Assembly: GCA_947685225.1 (NCBI GenBank)
Contig: CANTUV010000011.1
Coordinates: 62,112,501 to 62,176,500 of the forward strand
Origin: Garcia nutans
Taxonomy: Eukaryota; Streptophyta; Magnoliopsida; Malpighiales; Euphorbiaceae
Length of the DNA stretch: 64,000 nucleotides
Reading direction: 5' to 3'
The notes under the pieces are model-generated. The model did no database searches, had not been told where the DNA came from, and worked only from the letters and a program-made list of their open reading frames with translations. Positions 22,476-34,030 of this stretch are shown piece after piece. A program made the position numbers and the translations under genes. Each line of letters opens with the position of its first letter. Positions within the stretch are counted from its first letter, which is position 1.

Positions 22476-25400
22476 CGGAGCCAAATTTTTTATTAAAATA
22501 CAATAATAAATCATTTTGCAAGATCTGAACAAGATACTCAAATAAATCTAATAAGTTTGGATAAAGAATACAAAATGCATTTAAGTCGTGCATATTTATT
22601 TATTTATTTATTTTTGTTGCTTATAATTCTATAGTTTTTCTCAGCAAAAAAAAAAAAATTAATTGTTACCTTTTTTAAAATATATTTTATATGTAGTGTA
22701 GCTATCATCCACTACAAATTTAGCTCTTTATTATTTTCAATATGTATATATATAATATATTATTCACACGTACACTCAATTTTTTTAAAAAATATATATA
22801 TTTTTTATATTCTATAAAACAAGTTTAATTTGTCTTTTACTTATCTCAAATTATAAGATATATTATTTTTAAAGAGAATTAATTTATTAATTTTATATTA
22901 TGTCCGTAGACCCTAGCTATATTCGTTTTACGTGTGGAGAGGAGTATATATAGGAAAATATGAAGCAACATTTATTGATTTAATTAAATTAACTACATAC
23001 AACCTATTAAAAAAAATACATACATTTTTTTTTATGTGCAAGTTAAAGTATACTGATTATTTTGGTGTGTAACTTAAGGGCCATAATCAATAACATCAAA
23101 TTACACAATTATCAATTAGAATAAGAAAATCGGTAGTGTTTTAAATTATTAGTGTTCTTATGTAAATAAGTATAGGTGCTTGCTATATAACTGTAACTGA
23201 TCAGTTATAAAAATCTCTTTTTCAAGAATGGTTCCTATATATTTAATTTCATTAAACTGCAATCGTCTTTTTTATTGAAAAAAAAATTACTATAGTCCCA
23301 CCAAATACTACCATTTAAAAAATGTGTTAAAAATCATATTTAAATATAATTAAAGATAAATATATTATAATATAATTATGGTTTCATGTTTAAATTTTCT
23401 ATTATAATATTAAATTAAAACAAGAGATTATAGTGCAAAAAAAAAAAGAGCAAACAATTCTGATAAAATAAAAGGCCAATGACGATAACTGAAATTCAGC
23501 CGCTTTTACAGCAGGGCAAGTTTTTTTTTTTTTTAAAATAAAAACCGGGCAACTTGCTTTTACAACAGGGCATGTTGCTTGAAGAAAATCCTTATATATA
23601 TTATATATATATATAGTAACATTTCACTCGTGCCTGAGGATGATAGGATCTTAATATTATATTATATATAGTCATACATAATTTTTTTTAAGAAGTCATA
23701 CATTATAATATCATATGCCTAAATTGATTGCCAATGTAATTATTTAATAACATTGTATTAAATCTAATATTTAACTTGGAGAAATTAAATTGCAATTTTT
23801 TTTTTCAGATTAGGACATAAGTTATTTAAGAAAATATTTTTTAAGTATAAAAAAAGAAAATAAATTTAAGTTTATGTACAAATTATACTTACTATTATAT
23901 TAAGATGATGTACCAAAAAAAAGGCTTTATTTAAATAATAATAATAAAGGGGTTGATTTCAAAATAAAAATAATAATAAAGGGGGTCAAGAGGTTGAATT
24001 TTTCTGTTTTTTCTTTCTTTTTTTTTGGTATTACACTGTAACTTGATTGTTAAATTATTAATTAAATAACTAAATAACAAAGCTTATTTTTTCCCTGATA
24101 CCAGAGGAATATTCCAGGGAAATCGTCACCAATTGGATAAAAATACTTCAGACATGCAGAGTCATGGCATCAATTCATGCTAAATCCTTTTAGGTCTCAA
24201 AATTACTGGGAGTGAATATTTTTAAAAACTAATATAATATTAATTAATTTTTTAAAATACGTGTATAAAAATAAAATGGATTATTGTTAAAAAAATGGAT
24301 TATTAATTTGAAATGAAAAGAATAATAAAAATTATATATGATCTATATTATCTTGATTTGCTAATTGCAATTAATCTAGTATTTAAAGTGACAAGCATTC
24401 TTACTGTCAGCTTGAAGTTCCACATGTTATGGGCTTTATATAAATTAAAACATATTTTTTGTTATTTTAATTTACCTTTTTTTTTTATCTTTCTTTCCAT
24501 TTTAAAAAAATACACTTTCAATTTAAATAGCTGAGATATCAATAGTTTATATATAGTATAATAGAGAAATATATTTAATATATTCTCAATTAAATTTTAA
24601 AAAATATTTCTAAAATTTTTGAAAAGTATAAAATAGTTTATAAAATTAAAGAAAAAGTAATGTAATATCGTCCATTTTTATTTTACTTATTATTTCTGGC
24701 CCGAAATTTGTTAACCCATTCTTATAAAGAAAATTTCCAGCATATCATGCCATCCATAGCTTTAGGAATATTCTCGCTTCCACAATAAGATTGGGCTGTG
24801 TTTGGGTCCTGCAAAATTGCTCAACTTCCAACCTTCTATGTTCTTATCACAACTAATCATGGGCCTAAAATTGTTTCGTAGCAATTTGCAATTTCTAAGT
24901 AGCTTTCAGTGGAATCAACAAGGCCTTCAGTCTGGACCACCCCCATCATGTTTTTTGAAAAAATAAACCCTCCGCTGTTTTTTTTTTAATTTTTACTTTT
25001 TTATCAAAAATATTTTAATTATTTTATATAAATTAATTTATTATAAACTGTGTAAAATTTATAAACTCATTATAAACTTATGATAAATTCTTTATAAACT
25101 TATTATAAACTAATAAAAATATGATATTTTAATAAATATTTTATAAATTTTGACATTTTAATAAATATTTTATAAATATGATAAATTTAAAATTATTTTT
25201 AATTTCTTTTATATTTTTATCAAAATTTCATATTTTTTGCCTTCATGTCTCCAAATTCCAAACCCTTTTTTCGGTAATACTACAAATATTTCAAGAGAGA
25301 TCAAGAGGTGTCAGACTTTTAGGACTGGAGTCTTTAACATTTTGCATGATGAAATGGACACTTGACCACCATAGCCTGCAAAATTTTTCCTTCAGCTCCT

Positions 25401-25658
25401 ATCAAAAACCCACCATTGTTATTAATACACAGAAAAAAGTTATAGCATACAAAGTGAAGGGCCCTCACTCGAGGGATTATTGTCTGTTTAGAAAAGCCTT
25501 AATTAAGGCCACCAAACAAATTAGAATCCTCCCACCTCTCCTAACTAGAGAATTAAACAAACATTGATATCTATTTACTAATAACATGTTTACACAATCA
25601 CCCACGAATTCAAACATATAAATTGTTAACAGTACATGTCAAGAGCCAACCAGCTGGA

Positions 25659-28600
25659 TCATGCCCAAGCTTCCCCGCTTCCTCCTCTATTATTTACAAT
25701 TCCAAGATTCTGAGTCTTCTTAGATGGCTTACTCAACTGAAATACAGGATGTCTGCAGAGCCTCCTAACCCCTTTTCTCAAACTCAGCCACTCACTGTTA
25801 TCGTATTCACGCTTGCATCCATTTTCTAAGGCTTCCATTTCGTTTGAAGGAGGGCTGCTATCTGAAACTGACACGAATTCCTCTTCTCCATCATTTTTCT
25901 TCTGAATGCTTTGATAGTTTTCCTCTGTGTTGCATTCTAGTCTGTTCATAGTGACAGACCTCAAGTATTCACCAGAACTGAGCACCTCAGGCTTACAAGT
26001 ATCCCAAGATTTTTCAGAACGTTTGCTGTTTAAGTTTGTTTCATATGGCTCTCTCTTTTCTATTGGGGAATCTGAGTGTGTAGAGAGCAGCCTAGCCTTA
26101 GCTGCTGATTCAACCCTTTCTCTAAGGTTCTTTAAGATCAGCGTCTTAAGCAAGTTCATTACTTGCACAGCATGAATCAACGCAGTCAAAGGATCTGCCA
26201 TCTGTATCATAAAGAATCAAGCCCTTTATTAAAGCTAAAATGAGATACCTGATTAGTTGTTACCATAACAACCATAGATGTCACCATTGTGAAATCTATT
26301 CAGACAAGTCTATTCAACATAAATCAGAATTCATCTTCAATTTTTTCCTTAACATTTCATTATCCATTTGTTGGTCATCAATCATTTGAGACAAACCACC
26401 TTATAGCAACCAACAAGCGGATTCAAATATACAAATAAAACATATTTAACAAACCTGGGTCATGTTGGGTGCAAAGACCATAGCAATGTTTCGGGCATTC
26501 ATCTTGTTGTATTGTTCATGCTCAACGACATCTGCCATCAAATTGATAGCCCAGTCAAGAAGTGCAGATTCTGTTGGAGGAAGTAACTCCACAAGTTGAG
26601 TGCAATCATATTCAGTGTTGCAGTGCATCACCTGTTCTGGCGTAAGAGAATCAAGTACCCCAGAAGGTAGTTCTCTAAACCATGCCTGCAGTTCATAAGC
26701 AAGATGCACCCATCAGGAAAAAGAAAACAGCTTCAAGTCTAAATTTATCAAAACAGATTTTCCAGTAACGTTAACATCTGACATGCATACCTTTATTAAA
26801 CCTGCCACGCAATGAACATCTATTCCACGCGGCACTGCACCTTTGTTTAGCTGGTTTCTGACATATTCCTCTTGGCTATTCTCAGCATTTATTCGGAATA
26901 TTCCTTCTGCCTTTGACAATTCAAGCAAGAATGACAGAAGAAAACCTTAATTTTGAACGGACAATACAAGAAGTAATTAACTGAATTTGTCATTCAATCA
27001 AAAGTAGGAACATAATTATACCCTAAGGCCTCCTTCAACATACAACCGCTTCTGCATCATGAGAAGAATAGTTGGCACGCTGTTGCCTCTGTCATCATAA
27101 GTACATTGCATCGACTTGGCAGACACTCCAAATACATTTGCGCTGGAAATAAATAAATTAATCAACACACAGAATTAAGATAAAATAATGCTAGGAGGCA
27201 AACATAGACATGATGAATGCTGAATAACCACAGAATTACTGCTACCTGACACCCCATACGCAACACAAATACACGGCAATTCTTCCTCATTCAATATCAA
27301 GAATCAGCTTTGATAATTAATTTGCACCCATGACCAAAAATAAATTCACACTACATCACAAAGCACAGATAAGTATCACACAGGATTTGATAAGTCTGAG
27401 GGTTTGGAGGGTTGTGGATCAGATTCGACATGGTGACACATAAAGTCGAAAGAGACTGATGAACCCATATTTGATCCAAATAAAAAAAAATGGGTGCGCC
27501 TCTGCTGACAGCTTAAGCTTTTGGTAGAAATGATTAGCGTTCTTTCCGGTTAAGCGTGCTGGTACATGGTTAGTACCAGGATGTGTGACCTCCTGGGAAT
27601 GCTTGGCCCGGTCGCATCATTTGATATCAGAGTCTATTTATCGGTTTGGTCCCACTGCTCCAGGTTTGAGGACGAATCTCCTTAAAGAGGGAGGGAATAA
27701 TAAGTCCGAGGATTTGAAGGGTTGTGGATCAGGTTCGACAAGGTGACCATTAAAGTCGAAAGAGACTAATGAGTCCATGTTTGATCCAAATAAAGGAAAC
27801 GAGTGTGTCTCTGCTGACAGCTTAAACTTTTGATAGACATAGTTAGCGTTCTTTCCGATTAAACGTGCTAGTACAGAGTTAGTATCAAAATAGATGACCT
27901 CCTGAAAAGTACTTAGCCCAGTCGCATCAATATTTGAATCCACCCAGCGAACACAAAATCTGTAATGCTTTGTCTTTGCAATTAGACAAACTAACATCTT
28001 GAACCAATTAGAACCACAGAAAAAATATTAAGCTAAAAAATCTCAGAATTACTAGCAAAGGCTGATATGGGCACAACTTCAGTATTAGAAAACGTAACCT
28101 CTTGTCATGACAAGACTTTTTTTTTTTAATCCAAAGCAGGCTCAGCGAGCTATCTGGATATACTAAGGAAATTAATTAGCTCGTTACTCTCTCATAGCAT
28201 TTGAAAGGTTTAATTCAGGAATTAATTAGGAAGCCGCTTTCTAGTTTTGCATCCTATCATTTTAATTGATGCATTCATTCATCAAGCATCTTCACAAAAA
28301 CCATGTTTTCAAACTACAAGGGAGCACTTGAGATCGAATTGGATATCCAATGATCCTCCGTCTCCTAAAGCACCATTTATCATTTATCTTAAAGTTAAAA
28401 GCAACCCTGACTTCCAGGAAGCTACCAAGTGTCATGTGTGCACAACAAGCAGCAAATAAGAAGTCAGAAGAGAATCTGTCCACAAATCAAACTGTCAACT
28501 TTATGCAAAGTAACGGGGGAGACAAAAAAGGGATGAAGGGATCCCAAAACGAATAATTATACACGGTTTCATTGTATAATTATTCTCCCAAAACTTTGTG

Positions 28601-29409
28601 AAGACTAAAAATTGTGAAGGGAAAAAAAAAATAAAAAACAATATAAAAAAAATCACTTTTAAGAGGCCAGATAAGTTTTAATGAAGTGTCCATATATCTG
28701 ATTGAACAATTGATACTTTATTACCAAAACATTAGAGCAAAATGTGAAAGGGATTTAGTTTCTTGCATATGATGGCTTACTTTATTTTCTTTTATTCTGA
28801 GGACGTAAATCAAGAATCAAAATTCACCAAGCAACTATCTTCAAAATGAACACATAGTTTATTTTAGCAATTGCAGAGATAGTCAGAACAAACAGACCTA
28901 GAAGATCCTAAAAACAAGAACGCGTAAAAGAAAATTACAGAAGCAAACCTGGCACTAGGAACCTTCCTGGGAACCTCAGGCTCAAATTCAGTGGGCAAGC
29001 CAAGGAAACCATTGAATCGATCAAAAGTCACATGAGAGACGTGCCTAACATCAGTAGGCCAGCTAATATCCATGGAAGAGACATCCTCTGTCGCCACACT
29101 GCACGTGATTAGCGACTTCCTTAGAGCAGCTACCAAAACATCCACAATAGCAAACTGATTACTGCTACTACCGCGTCGAACTCGGTGATTTCCTCTTCCT
29201 CCAAACCTCGACCCGGGACTAATAAACGGAGTGGATATCGGGTTTCTGAAACCACCCTCATATTCCTCCTCTTCTTCTTCATCTTCATCGTCGTCGTTTT
29301 CATCTTCATTGCAGTTGTTATGTCGGAAAAAAGGACTCGGAGGAGAAACAGAATTGAACTCAGCGAGTCCGACGAGTCCACAAGATTTAGATCGAAAAAG
29401 GCGAGTCAT
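25659..29409 (-). CDS. ROPGAP: Rho-of-plants GTPase-activating protein (RopGAP, CRIB + RhoGAP)
   Basis: Five exons join in frame: 29409-28949, 27142-27022, 26910-26791, 26685-26455 and 26201-25659 (1476 bases, 491 residues), all with GT-AG borders. The protein starts MTRLFRSKSCGLVGL. It has an acidic stretch (about 35-50) and the CRIB motif ISWPTDVRHVSHVTF (115-129), followed by a RhoGAP domain (about 155-330) containing AEGIFRINAENSQEE with the catalytic arginine finger at Arg200, and NMTQMADPLTAL. The C-terminal 160 residues are variable and charged. Proteins of this architecture accelerate GTP hydrolysis by ROP GTPases at the plasma membrane; the CRIB domain binds ROP. Exon phases agree throughout (1 split codon at exon 1/2, otherwise phase 0). 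The start matches the family's N-terminus. Intron 1 (27143-28948) carries a Cassandra retroelement in the opposite orientation. Which RopGAP paralogue this is cannot be decided here. Confidence 0.95.
27388..27929 (+). mobile_element. Cassandra-type TRIM retrotransposon in RopGAP intron 1
   Basis: Two direct repeats of 232 bp, LTR1 (27388-27619) and LTR2 (27698-27929), align almost without gaps and are about 80% identical. They run TG(A/.)ATAAGTC...GTCGCATCA. The 78-bp interior starts with TGATATCAGAGTC (27622-27634), a slightly mutated primer-binding site for initiator Met tRNA (consensus TGGTATCAGAGC), and ends with a purine tract AAAGAGGGAGGGAA before LTR2. LTR1 contains GGTTAAGCGTGCT (27548-27560) and AGGATGTGTGACCTCCTGGG (27578-27597), close to the A and C boxes of the 5S rRNA internal promoter. 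LTRs carrying 5S-like sequence define the Cassandra family of miniature, non-coding retrotransposons. The flanking pentamers GGATT and ATATT are only a partial duplication. The insertion is antisense to the host gene and intronic, so it should be spliced out. Confidence 0.9.
27548..27599 (+). promoter_or_regulatory. 5S rRNA-like internal promoter boxes in Cassandra LTR1
   Basis: A-box-like GGTTAAGCGTGCT, then TTAGTACCAGGATG and the C-box-like GTGACCTCCTGGGAA, in the same order and nearly the same spacing as in plant 5S rRNA. These are pol III (TFIIIA) recognition elements. LTR2 (about 27857-27905) keeps the layout but with G-to-A changes such as AAAATAGATGACCTCCTGAAAA, so it is probably inactive. 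Confidence 0.75.
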
Positions 29410-30417
29410 ACTTTTTTCTTAAAAAAAAAAAAGATCACAGAAGAAGGATTGAGCATATGAAATTTCAACAAGTGGCAAGAAGTGAATAAGAAATTAGCAA
29501 AAGAGAAAGAGAGAGTGGGAGAATATTAATATAAAAATGAAAATGAAAATGAAGAAAGAGAATGTTTGGTTGAGGTTGAGATGGAGAAGAAGAAGAGATT
29601 AGATATGGGTGGCGAAGTGATGGAGACATTTGGCTTAGCCTTTCTTTTTGGTGTTATTGGTATGTATGTGCATGAAGTTATTAAAAAAAAGTTACGAGTA
29701 GACAGATCGTGACACCGGGAGAGACCAATCTTGACAACCAGTAGACTTATTACAAGACCATGTTGTAACTGTATTTGGTACGACGTCACTCAAATTTATA
29801 AAAATATTTTATAATTGTATATTTCGATATAATAATAATTATTATTATAATAAAAATGTTATAATCTTCTTTACACGTGACAGCAGCATATGTAATTAAG
29901 AAGGCATGCGGCTTGTTTAGAGATGATATTAACAATAAAAGCTTCAATAATATTACATTCCCTCACCTATTCTGCATTGTCATTTTTCTTTAAATTTAAA
30001 AAAGAGATTTTTCTTCTCCTTTGTGGGCCCATTACAACTGTACTTAGCTATAGGCATTTTGAAAATTATCAATATAACCTTTTTTAGGGAAATATTAATA
30101 ATTTACTTTGTAATTGTATATAAATTATAAGGATTTAGATCTATAGTTAGATTAATTACAATTAATTAATGAAATTGTTAAATTGTCTGGGAGGCATTTT
30201 GAATGCATTGCTTGGCTATCCCAAAAACTGGTCACGTGATCACATGGAAGTGTTCCTTTGGTGGGTTCTTTTCTCTCTGTCTCTGCCCCAATCTTAATTT
30301 TAACATACTTGAAGGGATGCTTTCTAATGCCTTTAAGGCTCTAATATCACAATATCTTTATTATTATATGTTCTTGTTTCAATGTTAATCTTTTAAAATG
30401 ATTATTTAACATATAAT

Positions 30418-30712
30418 TAAGAGGGTGTTTCTCAAAACTTAAAAGTTGATCAAAACTGCTTATAAGCTGTTTTTAGATTATAAGTTGTTTATTTAAGTGT
30501 TTCTGAAAACTTAAATAGTAGATTATAATCTGATTTTAATCAGTTTTTTAAAAGTTGGTTTTGCTACTTTTTTTTAAACACTTATTTTTTAAGCAGTTTT
30601 AACCAAGTAAAAGACCATACTATCCCTACCTAATCTTCAATATTCCAAATTTGCCTACCTTATACACTTTAGTTTCCATCAAAGAAATTTTATTATTATT
30701 ATTATTATTAAA

Positions 30713-30755
<43 letters not shown>

Positions 30756-31025
30756 GCAAAATAAAATTTGAATTGACATTTAAAAAATTATTTTTATACA
30801 ATAAATAAACTCATGGACAGTTTGGTCATTTTGACAGTTTCTACAATTAAAAACTGATTATAAGCTGATTTTACAGAAACACTTAACTGATTATAAACTG
30901 ATTATCAGCTGATTATTAGCTAGTTTACAGAAACGCTTAACTGCTTATTTTTAATCTGATTATAATCTAAAAATCACTTATTCACAATAAGCTGAAAAGC
31001 TCCAGTTTTGAGAAACACCCCCTAA
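30418..31025. mobile_element. PIF/Harbinger-like non-autonomous element with TAA duplication
   Basis: The element proper is 30421-31022 (602 bp), flanked by TAA at 30418-30420 and 31023-31025. Its ends are GAGGGTGTTTCTCAAAAC and, read inward from the right, GGGGGTGTTTCTCAAAAC, giving 17 of 18 matching bases. Subterminal motifs (CTGATTATAAGCTG, TTTCTGAAAAC) recur several times in both arms. A 3-bp TAA/TTA target and GGGTGTTT termini are typical of PIF/Harbinger (Tourist-type) elements. There is no transposase. The interior contains a TTA microsatellite (30690-30755). Confidence 0.8.
30690..30755. repeat. (TTA)n microsatellite inside the PIF/Harbinger-like element
   Basis: Two TTA trinucleotide runs separated by AATTT at about 30711-30715. 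Confidence 0.9.
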
Positions 31026-33807
31026 GAAGTATTAAAACTTCTTTTTTATATATTAACAAATAACATGTTAAAAGTATATAATTTAATAATAAATGTTATA
31101 AATATGATTATATAATTTTACCAGTATATTTTATTTTATACTTAACACTAATTAACCTTTTCTTTGTATTATAATTTAATCAATTGTATATCAATTCATT
31201 TCTTAGCTAGAAGAGCTTAACCATAATTAACTGTACGTGTAATTAATTAATTAATTAATTAAAGGCGTTGATAACATGCATATAGTACATGGTGTTGATA
31301 TAATAATGATGCATGTCATATAAATATAAACCCTGTGGCTTGTGAAGAAATTAATGATGCATGATGTATAGGTTAATAAGGAGCATGGCATGTGAATTCT
31401 TATACCACCGCCTGATGTTGATCTGACGGTGGCTCCCCCTCCCCCTAAATGTATGTGAGTTGCGACTTTTTTGAAGATTCATGTGTCTATCGATATTGCC
31501 ATGCATACATACATATTACTGCAGGCCCTCATTATGTTTGTCCATTCTGCATTGTAATTTTAATTTCTAACTTCCCTTCAATAACAAACTTTAATATATA
31601 TATATATATATATAATTCTACTGATTATTTTAATTGCACACAGCATAAAATGTTTATAAATGTCTTCCTAATTCAAAACATATTGTTTTATTTATAAATT
31701 GCGTATCTCATATAGTTCCAAATTAATTTCTTGGAGTTATCCAAAATAGAAAACAAGCATGTTCCACATAAAAAAATTTATGGTATGGAAACCCTTTTTT
31801 TCATTAGAATATGATGGAAATTGGAATTAATTAATTAATTATTTTTATTAATTATTCTTGAACAAAATAATGATGGAAATTGAAAATGAAATGCAATTTG
31901 GATTCTTCGCGTCCTAAGAAGTTAATGGGCTTAAATAAGAGATTACATATTAGTGGTCTTCTAGCTATTATATATATATATATATATATATATTTATAAA
32001 AAAATTACTCTCCAATAACATTTTAATTAGCTTTCAAATTACACACTCATGATGTTATAAATGCTTCAATTACTTAATACACGAATTTAATATTATATAT
32101 TTGTAAGATATTATTGATTATAATATGCATATTTGTTATTTACTATTTATTTAATTTTATTAGAATGAAGTGTTGTTATTGTTTTTCATAATTCTTATAT
32201 ATAATTGGACGAAAAGATGTTTATTATTCAAATACATGTTTTTAAATCATTTATTAGTCAGATTTAAAAATGAATATATATATATATAATTGAAATTAAA
32301 TTTTCAAATTTAATAAGACTATTATTATGATTTAAAAACATTTACTATATATGCTTGAATCAATATCAATTATTAATATAATTTGCAAAATTTTAACAAC
32401 TATTATTAAATTCTTATTAATTATAGTCTATAATTCATTAAGTTAATAATTAATAATCATAAATTATCAAATTAATCAGACTTTCATTTCGAAATGAATA
32501 TATATACTTTTGGGGTTAAATGATATTGAATCACACACATTACACAGACAAATATATAAGCACATTACCACATTAATGTATAACCAATTTAAAGTTATAT
32601 TTATATAAATTTAGTCTAATAATATATATTATCCAATTTCGACTTAACAATGGAGGAAGTAAGAATGGGACATGAACCTAACAGTTAGCTCAGAATTAAA
32701 TCAGTGGGTGAGCCCAGGAAATTCTAGAGAGCTACTATACATACGTACCATTGCAATGTGCATGGCAGAAGGCAGATTGACTATATAAATATGCATAATT
32801 TATATATAAAAAAGGACCTTATTATATGCATGAAAGCCATGCATATTCCGTTATTGTTGTTTTTTAGGTATTATAAAAAATGCATTCTGTTACAAATTCT
32901 AAAAAATTCACAAATTTTAATCATTTAAATATGATTAAATATAATTAAATTATAACGATTTTCACTATCGATTCAAATCTTGGCCTATATGATTGGCATT
33001 GCATTTGCATGGTAGTTGCCGAGACAAATAATCTTTCACCATCAAATTTAAATGGGATTGAATAATAATTATGATTATGACATATCACCAACTTTATGTA
33101 TTCGCAATATTCCAAGATTTTCTTACTTCTAATGTGCCCTTTGCTTTTAAAACATTATAGATGTGATATTTATAATTCTGTACTAAAAAAAAAGATGGCA
33201 GCTAAAGACAAAGGCTTCTAAGCCTATTTTTCCAATTCATGCAAAAATCTCAGTATTAGTCATATGTTTATAAATGAGTTCCTTTCAAGGCACTCAAAGA
33301 ATATGCAAAATCCAAAACAAATAAAAGGGGTATTATGTAATGGTTTAACTAAACCATACCAAACTAATAAAATAAAATAAGCAACTTAAAGAAACTACAT
33401 GTTGATTTGAGTTTGAAGATATTAGAAATTAATTAAAGAAGCAATTGTCATCTTATTGCAATGCAAAGAGACATAATAACACATGTCAGTACAAGAAATT
33501 AAGGTGGCAATGACTGGGATATTTGAGATTAGGTCTTATTTGGATTGTGGTTTAAGATATTTGAATTAGCTAATTAGAGGAATTAGTCTGTTCCATTCTA
33601 CTTGAACACATGAATTATATTAATCCAACCACTCCTATTTGAAAGTTTTAGCTAACAGGAAGAAAATATTGAAGTTGTCAAATATGGATTCTTATTATAA
33701 AAAGTAAAAAAAGAAAAGGAAAGCTCTTGTTAGGGGCCTGTAAGACAGAAATGGGCTCTAAACTAAATAAAAAAAAGGAATATACTCTAAAAAATAAAAG
33801 AATTTTC

Positions 33808-34030
33808 AAAAATATCCATTTTTAATTTCAATTTCAAAAATATAATTTTTTTTAACTTTCAATTTCAAAAATATCCCTTTTTTAGAGGTATAGATTTAGT
33901 ATATTAAATATATACTTTATTTCTAAAGATATATATTGAGTATATATTTAATATATTAAAGATATATTAAAAATGTATGGTATTTTTGAAAAAAAAAAAA
34001 GGTATGGTATAGAGTATAATTTTCTTGAAA
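33808..34030. repeat. Dispersed A/T repeat, copy 1
   Basis: Collinear with 56411-56640: both carry two TTTCAA-TTTAAAAATAT units, a TTTTAGAGATATA block, TTTAATATATTAAA, and end TATAATTTTCTTNAAAA. A third, shorter relative ends at about 49673. No coding content or clear termini. Confidence 0.5.

Larger units (their letters stand above)
19029..25658. other. AT-rich intergenic spacer with repeats
   Basis: No gene was recognised. It contains TA microsatellites near 19669-19690 and 19903-19923, dispersed repeat copy B (about 20490-20715), a strong foldback (22319-22475), a direct repeat of GCTTTTACA-CAGGGCA near 23502 and 23550, and ATAAACT/AAATATTTTATAAAT direct repeats at 25040-25180. The open frame at 25178-25567 has no recognisable family and lies just beyond the RopGAP 3' end; I do not support it as a gene. 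Confidence 0.5.

Noticed and set aside
25178..25567. A 129-codon frame on the plus strand beyond the RopGAP 3' end
   Set aside because: The first half is AT-rich low complexity, the remainder shows no recognisable domain, and it probably overlaps the RopGAP 3' flank.
29130..29460. Alternative frames overlapping RopGAP exon 1
   Set aside because: They are shadows of the acidic GAA/GAT-rich coding stretch of exon 1.
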